A DNA stretch of 64,000 nucleotides, taken from assembly GCA_914767715.1 (NCBI GenBank), contig OU612065.1:27590001-27654000 (forward strand), in the 5' to 3' direction. This DNA comes from Membranipora membranacea. Its lineage: Eukaryota; Bryozoa; Gymnolaemata; Cheilostomatida; Membraniporidae. Shown in pieces: positions 36,421-50,000 of the stretch (the stretch's first letter is position 1; each line of letters opens with the position of its first letter). The notes beneath the pieces are model-generated. The model made no database searches. It was not told the origin of the DNA and saw only the letters and a list, made by a program, of their open reading frames with translations. The position numbers and the translations under genes were made by a program.

Positions 36421-37557
36421 AAAAAAGGAGTCAGGATTGATAACGTCGACAGCAGATATGATGTGGCCCGTTCTGAATGTAGCGCTCAGCAGTCAGTGCG
36501 AGCGGTCACAACGTTCACGTGTGTTGCTGTGTGGAATGCTGCGCTCTTATTTTTGGTAGATTAAACATATTATATAAAGCAAAGGACTGTTTCATTGAAA
36601 TTTCCATGAAAAGATAAACATAGAGAACAAGTAGAAAGAATATAATGTTTACCTTATTTGACCTACCATGATATAGAATTAGTGCAGTGCATTGTTTTGA
36701 TTTGGTGATATTTACTTTTGATACTTAAGTTTGCTGCCGCCTGTTTTAATCTCCCGTAACTAAGTGTGTGTCAAATATATCCTGCTAAGTCTGATCACAA
36801 TTCGGTCAAAAGTAATATAACTTCTTTCAGTGAGTTGAGAGCATGGCTCACTATAACCTTATACTCTCATAGCTCTCTGTAAACAAATATGTCCATGTGT
36901 GAAACACCATTCTATGTTATCTCATAGTTACGTTTAATATTAGCCAGCTGATAAACTAAAACTGGTTTGGCTAGCCTCATAACCGAGATAAAATTTGCTC
37001 TGCCTATTTGCATTAATGGTATTTAAATTGGTAATTGAGATCTGCACATTTCAATAGGCAAAATTTGAAAGGGTAAGCGTGTATAAGTTCAATTACGTAT
37101 AGCAACAATCATAGGAAAGGGAATTATAGACAGAGGCAGCATGCCAACTGTAAATTAAACAAAACAATTTTCACTCAGCAAAATGAGTAACAATCGATTC
37201 AGCGTAATCAAAGCATTATCCATTCAATCACAAAGTGTTTATTTGTTCCGAGTCTAAGTATTGCCATGAATGCTGTAACTCTGATATAATAATGCTGTAA
37301 AACATTGGCATGCTGGAGATTTCAAAATATGAGGTTGTCATGTATGCAGAATGGCAGCAGAGGTATAGCATCACAGAGTATTGAGATGTATGTCCTTAAT
37401 CTGTGATAACATGATGTTTGAATAGCTACGCAGTTAGGAGTGTGACAACATTTCACCAGATTCAACACATGACACCTTCATTCTATTCAGGAAGAAATGC
37501 ATTCTGAAGACATATCAGGGCCAACATGTTTTACTCCTTTGCAAAGATTATCATAGT
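36421..37557. other. intergenic: patatin B promoter side and 3' flank of the mosaic gene
   Basis: AT-rich, with no exon or repeat that I can support. A slightly more GC-rich patch at 36440-36545 is a reasonable promoter candidate. Confidence 0.4.
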
Positions 37558-37563
37558 TTTATT
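37558..37563 (-). other. candidate polyadenylation signal of the mosaic gene
   Basis: AATAAA on the minus strand lies about 255 bases past the stop at 37819-37821. Confidence 0.5.
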
Positions 37564-37818
37564 TCCTGCATATTAGGATATGAGAGTACAAAAATAACCT
37601 CTTTCTTAAAAAAACTAGCAAGTACATAATACATTTGTGTCGCCAAAAACTGGCCATTCGATGCGAGATCAGCGAGTTAGAGGGAAATCCTTAAAAAATT
37701 GAGCAAAATTATTTGGACGGTAATCAGGGACTATTATTGTGTGTATCGACTAGGCAAAAAAACATGACTAAATATTTTAGTGGTTTGAACTGAAAAGATA
37801 GAGGCTCTGAGAATAAGG

Positions 37819-38016
37819 TTAAAGTTCATCAGTGTGGTGTCTGTGGAGGATTCTATGGTAGAGTTGATGCTGACGCTGTCTGCTCCTGATCATTCTACGT
37901 CTGGCCATAGATCTCCTGCTCACTAAGTTCTGCTGAGCGAGGTATGAGTACAAGCTCCTCTTACGACGAGAGTTGTTAGGATAAGTCAAAGTGAATCTGC
38001 TTCTGTGTGCTGTACT
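37819..38016 (-). other. last exon: furin-type site, Arg/His-rich tail, HTDEL end
   Basis: This 198-base exon encodes the last 65 residues. [10 protein letters not shown] contains RRKR before S, a good furin-type cleavage site. The rest is very rich in Arg and His ([13 protein letters not shown]...). The protein ends HHTDEL before TAA. Cleavage would release a basic peptide of about 45 residues. The last four residues resemble KDEL-type endoplasmic reticulum retrieval signals, but TDEL is not a standard form. Confidence 0.75.
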
Positions 38017-41000
38017 CTGATCGGGTGTAAAAGTAATAATAATTTAACTACTAATGTGATTTCTAGGATGGAAATTTCAAAGATTTCACATCTTGATTTA
38101 CCCCCATAGACTTTATAATAATAATTATTAACAAGTATGTGTTTACTCCACTTATACTGCTTGCTTCTTCATTCTATGTATTAAATATTGTAATGGTGGT
38201 ATAACTTCTTACTCATTATTTCTTCGATATTATTCAGTCATCGAATAGTTTAATAGGCGGCCAAAGATTATTGTTAGCATTAACGATTATGTCATAAAAT
38301 CTCTAATTATTTACCTTTATGAAGGAAGGTGAACCACGTAACACTCCCTCAGCAGCTGAGTAACCTGTGTTGATTAATCCTCCTTCTGCAATATCGAGGA
38401 TATTATTTGCATAAATGGTGGTATTTTTGAAGCTGTCTACTGTGACTAAAACGATGGACAACTCCATACAATTAACAGATCATTCTTGCTCGTTCTTCTA
38501 CATGTTTTTATAAATGGACATAACAATTGGAGACGGTTATTTTAATCCTTACCATAGTCACTATCATCATTCATTGTGAAGTGGACCTTCAGGTGCTGCT
38601 TCATGGCAGCGTCAGCAAAAGTGGTCTGCTGCCATATTGAACTCAGGTCTGAATCTTCCATACTTATGTCATATATTCGAACCTACAATAAAGCACAAAA
38701 GTTATATCCCGGCTTTTGAGTCTGACGCAAAATAAAATGATATTCTCAGCCAAACGCATGAACTCAAGATGGCAGAAAGTAAAATTTTTCATTTTAATTT
38801 AAATTCACTTTTAATTTCAATGTATTCTAATCCAATTGCGAGATACAAAATCTGGAAAATAGATATGACCAATCAAACATGTAGTTTGTAAGCATGAAGT
38901 ATGATATTAGTTTATGTTGTGGCAAGCCTTAGAATTTATAACCCATGGCATAAATATTGAGATATATAGGGTAAGATCTTACATCGTCCATGAAGCCTGA
39001 GTAGTAAGCTGATGTACTTTTGCCAAGGTAGAGGGTCCGATCATTAGTACCATTCCATGAGTAAGGTTCTACTGCAGTAAGTGTTAAACTTGCAGTCCCA
39101 TTTATCGCCAATGTGATTATATGATCTGAAAACAGCAAGTTTACGCATGTGATTTTAAGCATAAGAACGGCTGGTTGTACATTTTAAAATATTTGTGACC
39201 TTGAGGTCCGGATACGATAACTGGGCACCAGAAGTCTACCTGAGTTGGTACTGGTGTCATAATTCTAGCCACATCCTTAGAAAACAAGACCAAAATACCA
39301 ACAAACCGCATTGTGTTTGGTTATCCTACAATAACATGCATTTAACAGATGTCCTATACAAAACTTAGAATAGCCTGTTATACTTTTACAGCTGACACGA
39401 GTATTGGTTCAGCACTATGGCTCTCATCACCAGTACCACTACCGATGACAAGTTTTGAAGTGAAAAGTTGATTGCATATTTGTGTAGTTCTAACACACCT
39501 AAGCCCAAAATCACTGAATTAGGCTAATCGTTTTTTGATATTTGTATTTTATAAATCATTATTGAGGAATATAGAAAATTAACTTCAAATTCTCACAAAC
39601 CTTTCTCTTCGCAATGTATTAATGTATGTTTATGCAAAAACCCAATTGTTTTCCAGTGACTTCTCAATATTACTAATAGTCAACACAGCCGGCGGTTTCT
39701 CCAAAATATTGCAACCATTTGCTATTAAAATTGATAACTTAATTAAGTTATGAATTTCTACCGCAGATTCTCTTGTGATATCTTACCCTCAGCACTGTAT
39801 CTATATATGACGTGGCTCCATCCTAGGGCTGTAGTGTTTGTATCCATCTGAAGGTTAAATGAGCCATGATTGGCTATCATTGTACCATTGAGATCCACAG
39901 TCAAACAGATCAGTTCAGATTGTGTGCATATCAGGGGATAAGTAGAGCTCATGTTAGTCAGATAGTACCACAAACTGATGGTGAAACTAAAGAAACAGAT
40001 ATTTGGAATAAAAAGCCAGTCCAATCAGCGGCAAGAAATTAACATTTTGCATATATGGATTTTTTAGATTGAAATTGTTGCATACTTTTGAGTTGGCCCC
40101 TCCTGGCCTATGACTCTGTTATAGAGCACAGTACATACTAATCTACATGAACTCAGGGAGTTTGGTCCCAAACTCCCTGAGTTCATGTAGATTAGTATCT
40201 ATAAATTTCTATGTGGTCCTGATTGGCTAACTAACAACATACATATTGAGGTGCAAAGGTCATTTTCCATCCTTTTTGCTTTACCTCTGATCAAGTGACA
40301 GCTGAGCTCAGATATATTTTAACTCAAAAATGATTACCTGTTACTGGAATGTTAAATGTGTTGTGTTGTACAAAAAACCAGTCACATGACGAAGTTGTAG
40401 CCTGTTTATTGATTGTGTAGCAATAATTGATATGAGAAAAATGCTAGAGAAATAGAGATATAATTCTCAAAAATCAAGATACTAGACAGAATATCGAGTT
40501 TCGAGTTAATATCATAATGTGATATTTCATCATCTGTTAATACCTACCTTTCTTGTAAATCAATCTCTGTTTCTCTTATAGATCCAACCTCTACATAATC
40601 CCCCACACCATCAAACTCCAGAGCATGGTTAACTGTCTCAGCACACTGCACTCTTAGATTAGACCATATCCCAAAATCTTGTCTGAAAGTTAGCAGACCC
40701 ACCCGACCTCCTGCTATAGTTGTGTCATAGATATCTCCACTATCTGTTATAAGCGTTTCTTGATATTTGATGATGACCCTAGAGACAAGAATTATTTTGT
40801 TTGTTTAACAGTAAACATGAAGGAATATCACATAAATATGGACAACATTTTCCTCGGCATGTTGTCCAAACCCCCTGCATTTCAGATTTGTCCACCCATG
40901 TAAAACAGTAAGACAACTCTAGTATTCTGACAACAAAACTTTTACATGTATAATGAAAAAGCCATTGTTTATAGCAGAATGCAGCCAATTATCAACATAA

Positions 41001-44000
41001 ATTAGCGTTGAGCCACACCTACCTGATCAGGCCTATTTCAGGTCGATGTTTGATGTAAAACTTGTAGCTTGTTTTACACTCCCAGTTTCTAAGCCATGGA
41101 TCATGATACAGAATTCTGACATCGCTACTATCTACACTGTTCCATATATCGTAAGCTAAGTTATAGCTTGGGTCAGCACTAGAATCAACCACCTAAGGAA
41201 TCAAAAGGAATTTATTTGTAATCTGTCAAATGTGCATGTATACCTTAGGTTATTTGATGAGACAAGCATGTCCATATTTCATATCATGTGCACAATAACC
41301 ATGACTGTCTCATTGTAGAAGTTCAGTAGGCTCAAGTCTGCTGTTTCAATAATATCCACACAAATTCAATTAGTTGAGATTATTTTTACACCTACTGTTC
41401 TCATTCAACAATTTCATCCGGCGCAATCTATTCCTGAAATTCATCTCTGCAATCCATCACCATAATCGATCTCCACAAGCCATTCCCTTCAATCTATCCC
41501 GCAATTCATCCCTACTATGAACACATAAAGGTGATAGCGGATACTTTAGTACTAATTTTCTAACCTTGATCTGCAGACCTTGAATACCAGCAGCGTAGTC
41601 AAAGTTCCTGTGATTGTGTCTCCATATAGCCATATAGAACTTACGATTACTCTGATAACCGAATACGAATCCCAAATACCCATCACACGTGTCAGAGTTA
41701 GCAAATATAGTACCGGAGTAATCCATAGCATCGTATGAGTTGTCGCCTATAAAGTAAGTATTACAAGTAATGGAGTGTCAACTTGATTCAGTCATGAAAA
41801 ATATACATGATGGATTTTTAAAATTACTCTTTTATAAGCTGTAATCGATAAATTTGCCAATATCTAACGATGAATAGAATTGAATTATTGCAAGTTATCG
41901 AGTCGAGTAGTAGCATAACTTACATCTAGCTGATCGAAATTTTCATCTGCTAAGGTTATGGACTCAGTGGACACGCTATATGACTCCTTTCACTATTACT
42001 TACCTATTAGTATGGCAGGCATGTCTGTTTGTATGAGCTGACGAGCCTCTTTACCATTGTGTAATAATAACCATGAAGTATCTGGGGCATTGAGCTCAGG
42101 ATAGAGATTTACTACTGTGTAACTAGATAAATCTGTACTGGTTATAAAAGCGTTAGAGATACAGTCATCTGATTTATCATCTACTCCATCATTATCATAA
42201 TCATCCTCGCAGGAATCACCCACGTAGTCCTCTGAAATCAAAATATTCAAATTGTTGTCAATGGTATCATATTATTGGATTGATGTCATTCATTGCACTG
42301 CGCTTGATACGACAGCTGCCTAATCAGGGATCTTTCAGTGAGGATGATGTGGTGTTTTTTAGCTAAGTCCTTTCAATAAGGTAAATTTGTCCTCAAATCG
42401 TTCACTCAGATCGGTAGCTCCATCAAGCAATGGATGATTTTGTGAAGAGACCCTTGGCAGGTTTTGTTTATTGAAGCAAGAACAATCATAAATAGTGGTT
42501 GTGGCAGTTTTTATTAAAAAGACCCAGGATATTTAGTTGATGTACCATTGTAGACAAAATTGACAAGTTCTGCTCAATAAAATATACACTTGCTTTTTAC
42601 TTTTGTAGCCATCATTGCTGACAGAAGCTTGAGATTACTCACCATCAATATCAGATTGTAGAATGTTGACAACATAAGGACAGTTATCATCATCATTATC
42701 AATACCATCATCATCAATATCAGTATCACATCTGTCACCTACACCATCAGAATCTGTATCAGCCTGCTCAGAGTTAGCTGTGTATAAACAATTATCTAAC
42801 AAGTCTGCTATACCATCTCCGTCTGTGTCACCTTATGTAAAGATAAATAAAATTTCAGCGACATATAAATTAATAAAATATAGAGCATATCAAGTATCGT
42901 CACTATATAAAAGAGAGAAGTTATATCACATAGTCTCACTTTGGTTACCACTGCAAAACATCTTTACTTTAATTGACCAAAGCAGTATAGTTTGCTTCTA
43001 GTTCAAGCAGGGACTTTGGGACAAACTCTCTGGTTCAAGCAGGGACTTTGGGACAAACTCTCTGGTTCAAGAAGGGACCTTGGGACAAACTCTCTGGTTC
43101 AAGCATATAGTTTGGGACATGCACAAAATCCCTTGTTCAAGTATGATCTAATTTGGAGTTACTCCCCCTCAAACAGCAGTGTCCAGAATATGGCAAAAAG
43201 GAGAAAACTAATACAATTCATGGTGCCTTTGCGTATTCCGTAGTAAGATACCAGTGAGCGTTTTCTCACTGAATGTAATAATGAGTCATGATGAGTCTTA
43301 CCATGCTCACAGAGATCACCTATACCATCCTGATCAGTGTCAGTCTGATTACTGTTAGCTACCGAGGCACAGTTATCACATACATCTCCAACTCCATCCC
43401 CGTCATCGTCAGCTTGTCCTACAGATATCCGTACAAAATAAGAAATATAATCATGGTATAGCTTATATTTATGTACTGAAATGCATCATCTATTCTAATG
43501 CTTTGTAGGCATTGAATTCCATATCTCGAATAGCATCATTAGCTTTCTTTTGCCAAAAAATGGCATAACAAAATAAAGTACAGTTGTAAAATACCCTGGT
43601 TCCTACATTGAGGCTAGCATACACGTTCCCGAACCATCGATCACACACACCCAACATGTATTCAGACAAGCAAACTTTGCCTGCCATTGTACTCCTTTGT
43701 TCAACAAACAAAAGGCCTTTTGTTATACAACTCTCATAGGTGTCTTGGAACATGTCTCCAAGACATCGGCCCCCAGGGCCTATCCAACATACTACAGCAT
43801 AGCAGTGGCGTATATTAGCACTCACGGCCCACCGATATCCGTGAATGGCTGAATAGCTCAGTGTGTAGTGCGTCTGCCTATTAATCACTGCTAATCAGAT
43901 TGTTGTGGGTTCGAATCCCATTAAGGTCAGTTTTTTTCAAATGGGTGCTTTATAACTGAAGCATTTTTACCGTAATCTTCTACTGCTATTGAGTTGTTTT

Positions 44001-47000
44001 CTGAAAGTACCCAACAGCTCAGTGAGCTGTTGAAATACCTCTCTGCTTGCACTATTTTGCTACCTATATGCAAAAATTTTCTGTGGTGTGAGGGCGCTTA
44101 AGCTTAAGCGCCCCTCCCACACCCTCCCCGCCACGCCTATGGCGTGTGGATCGGGCTGCGCCCGATCATTATGCTCATCTCTAAAAAGTCAGTGAGTGAA
44201 TTTTTTTAGAATATACGCCCCTGCAGCATAGCTGTTCTTTATTTTGTAATGGGGTTTGCAAAAAAAGCTAGTCCCTAGTAGCATTTTAGGAAAGCCCCAA
44301 TCATCGACGTTGAAGGCATTTTATTAGTGTTTGCAATTTTGTAAACTTATTCAACTTCCCAGGCTATACTATTCATGCTAGTAGGGACAGCCAATCAAAT
44401 CCATGGCAGATGAGTTCATGTGTTGAGTGTTCTAACTGTATGATGTTATGATACTAGTTCCGTTCCATGAGAATAACTTATTTCAGTGTTTGTAGGTTAA
44501 TTAGAGTCATCATTGTATACTGACTGACTGTGAGAGCTAAAGCCACATGTACATGTACATGTAATTAGGTGTCTGACTAGTTCAGTTGTTGAGTTCGCAG
44601 CCTTTAATCCATCTAGACTGAAATATATATATAAAGTCTTTACCTGTGTTGTTATGTAGAGGGCAGTTGTCTCTGCCATTGAGAACGCCATCATCATCTG
44701 AGTCATCATCACAAACATCTCCCTCACCGTCACCATCTACATCCATCTGATCTGTGTTTGCTGTACTATTACAGTTATCACAAACATCACCTGAAGTGAC
44801 AACATTACTCTACACAGGGAGTTTGGGACCTGCTCTATATACACGCTCATAGCTTTAAACAGTAATTGTCTTCTCTTGAGTCTCGCCGTTTTTGCATTAC
44901 AGAATATATATTCATGTCGGAGGGCAAGGTGGCTTCATATTATTTGACCCATCGGTAATAAGTGTTTCTGTGAGTGATAGATGATTTAACATGTAAAACC
45001 ATATACACATTAAAAGTGCCATGTCCTTGTTGTGAGTGATGATAGTGTGACAATGTGATGGCATGACATTTGAATGTTACTGTTCTGGCAACAGCTTTTT
45101 TGGGGTTAGACCCTCGGATATGGTTTTGATATGTGTGTTTTTGTATTTTTTTCTATTACATCATAGAAAGTCCATCCGGGCAACACCGAAACCTATTGGT
45201 GCACAGCATTAAAACTGACTTACCAATACCATCACTGTCCATATCAGCTTGATCTCTATTATAATCGTACTGACAATTATCAACCAGGTCGGCTACTCCA
45301 TCATTATCATCATCCGTGTCACAAACATCCCCTGTAATAAAAATACTCATGTATGTATATGCATAGATGCATAAATTCACACATGCATAGCTGCATAGAT
45401 ACATACAGGCATCAATGCACACATGCACATAGCATAGATGCGTACATGCATAGATGCATATATGCATAGATGTAAACATGCACACCTACAAGATTATTAC
45501 TGTCAGCAGAGTCTTACCTATCCAGTCACTATCATTATCTTCTTGACCAGAGTTAGGTATAGTAGGGCAGTTATCTCTGTTACATGTGAACTCATCACAA
45601 GCTTGAGCTGACGAGGGCATTCCGTCCTGATCAGGATCCTCGGCACATATAAATCCATTACCTCCCCATCCATTCATACACTGTGTAATTAAACAGAATA
45701 AGCTTAAGTTCACTGTTGCTTCCTAGGTAACTGATCTATTCCCATTGATTCAAAGTACTGATGTATTTTGTATGGATTTTAAATAAAAAGGCTGCCAAGA
45801 CACCAATCTCTAAGCTGAGATCAGGTCTATCAGACCAATGAACTACCTCTCCTTGATCAGACTCACCTCACATTTATATGAGCCAGGACCAGTGAATACA
45901 CAATCTGCATTAACATCACACTTATGATGATGTATTGGGTGGTTTGATATACAAAAATTATTCAGATAACATCCATATACACTGCTTCCCATATACCCCT
46001 CCATACAGTATCCACAATAGTAGCTTCCTGTGAAAAAAAAGATAATCTATCATTTCAAATTTACAATATTCACTTATCACATCCCTCTCTGTACGATAAA
46101 TTTAGGGTATTTATTTCTAACTCATAGTGGACTAGCAACTCCACATAAGACATTACATCATTACTATACTCACCCTGAGTATTAACACAGTACGAGTTGA
46201 CATCACAACCTCCATTATTAGAATCACATTCATTGATGTCCTCACAGGTTTGATAGGGTATCTCATCACGCTGAAGGTTGTAGAGCTCAAAAGTTCGGTC
46301 AGTATAGTTGAAGGCCCAAGCATCCTCGAATGTACCAGTGTACCCAAGAGGACATGCCAGGCATTGAAAACCCGGCACTGTGTTGATACATCTCTGGTAG
46401 TCATAGCAGGGCTGATACTCAACACACTACAAAAATATGGTCAGGCCAACATGACGCAAGCCTCAGTAATTTATTGTCCATTGCTATGATGACACAAGTA
46501 AAAGAATATCAAATATAAAGTGAGGGGATTACATATTATTACAAATCAGTACATTCCTTTATCTTTGAATACATGCATGGTGGATGAAGGCATCCATTCA
46601 GGATGGTTCAGAATTCTTTCCACTGTCGAGTGTGAATTTGCTGACAAGACAAACCTCATTGATATCTGTACAATTATCACCGTTGCCACGGTAACCAGCC
46701 GGACAGTCCTCACACACATAACTTCCACTTCCTGTGTTTAGGCATGTTGCTCCGTTAAAACATGGCGAATCATGATCCATACAGGGGCATTCTGAAACGC
46801 CAGAGCAGCCCAAGCAGAAACCTTCAAAGTAAAACTAATATTATTAGGAATCAGAATTGTGACTGAGAGTGCACCAGGAACAGTTATTGTACAGTGTAGA
46901 AATCTCACATGAACTACATGAGAATGGTCACTCATCTTCAGGCAAATTTCTGTTATTGCTTAGCTTGCTCTTTATTGACCTTTCACAAGATCATTAAGAT

Positions 47001-50000
47001 GACATTTGGAAATATATTATTTGAAAAACTGCTATCTACATATACGCAAATGGAGTTCTACCTGTCTAGTACAAATTAAAAATTGGAATTGGATAACCCA
47101 TTATATCCTTATCAAAGCGAATACTGATTGTGGTGCACATATACCTCCGCTAGTAGAGTAAGTATTGGTTGAACACACAGAGCACCGATCTCTGGCTCTA
47201 GTACTGGAATATCCCGCTGTGCAGGGGAGACAACTCGATTGTCCTGTATCGTCCTGATAGGTACCAGGGTTACAAGGTAAACAGAAATCTGCAACATACA
47301 GAGAACATAACATTACTCTGTCCACTGAGATTATTATTATTCTGTAATATTGTTAAAAAAGAAGAAGATAACATGTATCAATTTAAATATACATTGTCTA
47401 AATGGACATTCGATTTCCCAAAGCTGAGGAATCTAGGGGTACTACTACTATGCTATAGGAGGATAAATGCTGTATTGACAATGATGTTAACATAACAACT
47501 CTCTATCTCCTCTCACCTGTTGTACCGTTTCCGTAAGTCCCAACAGCACATTCATATTTGACACCACCTCTACATGCATACCCAGGTTCACATTGAGTAC
47601 AGTCCTTACAGTCCGTTGTGTTACATGTAGTATACTGATAACGTGGGCAAGGGGTCCCATAACCTTCATCACAAGTCTACATCATCCAAACAATGCAACA
47701 TACTTAAGGTTATTTAGTGGCATAGTGGCATTCAATTATCGACTATAACAGAATGCCACTATGACAACTCGGTTTTGTTTATATTGACAATTAATATGAT
47801 CAGCATCAATTTTGTTTCTGGTTCTCTGGTTTGTGCTATTTACCACAAAATAATTGAGCTTACCCAGCCAACGGGACAGGCCTCACATTCTGTTCTAAAG
47901 CCGAAGGAATGCTCAGTGGCAGATCTACCGCATGTACTGTTACTCTCTGCGGGATCACATCTACCACAGGGAAGGTGCTGTCCATCCCCCTCACAGTACC
48001 ATGACGCTTCACATCTCAAACAGGCTCTGTTCCCTTCATCGTAGAAAACATGCATATATTTAATTATTTGTACTACATATTTTTTATATATATATCATGT
48101 GTAGTATGTATATACCTTCTACAAGCAAGAAAATGGTGCATGAGTTCTTGGAAATACAGTGTCCTAATTACAGATAAGTGATAGCCCTGACACTCAAAAA
48201 ACTTGAACGTTATCTTATTTTGACTCACAGTAAGCGAGCTCTTCTTGTTGACAGCCATATAATTCCATCCTGAGAGAGGCGTTATTATTCCAATCTAATA
48301 CTAACAGCCTGATAAATCGAGCATATATCCACGGCTCTATATCGAAATTAGACGTCTCATTTCCACTGGATACGCCTGTTACAATATACTCTGTCTGTAG
48401 ACCTGTAGATCAAATAATGGAGCGAATAAAAACTATATTTTCAAATTGTAAAATGGAAAGCTGTATCTGGTTATAAATTGTCTTTTCATATGATGTGAGT
48501 ACACAACTCCTAGGTATTAGCCTGATAGCAGGCTAATACCGCAATTGATAGAAGGGAGAGTGATAGTAGATAGAGGTTGATAGTAACTATTCTATCATTA
48601 TTAATGAGTATCAACACACTCAACACAAGTCAAATTGATTAGCATGTGTTCATAACAAAAAGTTGAAGATTATTTCCTAACTTCACATTAATTATTAAAT
48701 GATTTAGTTGGCAATGTAGGCCAGTGAATCCAGGGACAGATAGATACAATGACACATACCAGACTGATTTGTATGCTGATACCATGTGATATTATCATCA
48801 CTATAGTTCATTGCAAACTTAGTAATCCAGTAGGGCTCCCTGTCGTGTCCTTGTATAGCTATAGCACTAAACACATTGGGTTCTTCTAAATCAACCTACA
48901 ACATGACATTTACTATCAACGATATTCAAATAAATAGATGTTATTATCAGAAAACATTGAGATACTCAATGCGTATTATAGTTTGCTGGAATGTTGCGCT
49001 TTTGCCTTGGACCAATACGTATATGCCAAAAAAACCAAAATTACAATAACCGTAAGTAATATAAAATTATTGCACGATCACGGCTGTGATGACACAAAGC
49101 CATGCTCCACAATGTAACATACTTCTATCCATGGTTCTGTATCAGTGTAGAGAGGCTTCCATCCACCAGAAAATCCTTCAGATAGGCCTTCTACAATAGG
49201 GTCCAGTGTGACAGCGTTCAGTCTGCCTCTATAGGCTGGAGCGTACTGCTGCTCTGATGATGCTGTGATTAGACTGTTTCTTATCCATGCAAACTCCATC
49301 CCTGCACTTCCAGAACAAGCTAGAAAAAAAATTTACAAGTTGTTTTGATTGCATATTAGAACAAATCTTGCTATATTGAAGTTTCAACTTTGTTCAACTA
49401 AAAAAAAACACTATAAAAAGCGTTCACTTGAAATGGGCATATATAAAGGGGCAGTAGAAGAGTTGCAGACAAGTTGCCAAGTTGTGCGGGAGGCTACCTA
49501 ACTCACCAAATGGCTGACTGTAGTACCCCGGCACCACCGCCCTCAGCTCTCCTGTGTCTAAGTCTACAGTCTGATCACTTGGTATGTATGAGAACCATGT
49601 ATCCAGTATACATGTATTACTTATCTCATATGTTATATTAGCTGTTGTACCTCTGGTAGGGCTGCCTTTATCCGTGATCACCACTGTGTATGTGTAGTTA
49701 GAGTTATAGGGATATATCTGATTATAGATATTCAGTGTTGCATTGGCTATTTCTTCAAACGGAGGGCTGTGAGAAAAGTAAACAAATTAGTGATCAAGGA
49801 ATGTGAGTGCTTCCAATTTGCAACACAGTATTTGCCAAAACAATATAATATATATAATAATATTTGCTGTCCGTCTAGGTAGACGATGACTGCACCGAGG
49901 TGCGGCATAGGAAGAGGTTTATAGTGACGACTAGGTTTCCGAGTCGTTAGTGCCACTTTTCAACCACTGACAGCTTTAACCCAGAGTGAAGCATAGCGCT

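Larger units (their letters stand above)
42643..45680 (-). other. thrombospondin type 3 calcium-binding repeats
   Basis: Exons 42831-42643, 43418-43302, 44790-44644, 45331-45224, 45680-45518. They encode a run of Asp-rich repeats such as [16 protein letters not shown] and [12 protein letters not shown], with Cys at regular spacing. This wire-like module binds many calcium ions in thrombospondins. All exons in this block are phase 1 at both ends. Confidence 0.92.

Noticed and set aside
42992-43243. Plus-strand open frame with repeated peptide
   Set aside because: It comes from the 32-base minisatellite. The period is not a multiple of three, so the peptide changes frame between copies.
43848-43930. 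Functional intron-containing tRNA
   Set aside because: The anticodon loop is about 19 bases and the acceptor arm has mismatches, so pseudogene or SINE is more likely.
44090-44170. Bacterial contamination or horizontally acquired bacterial gene
   Set aside because: The GC-rich patch is under 100 bases, has no coding frame, and lies inside a well-defined intron.
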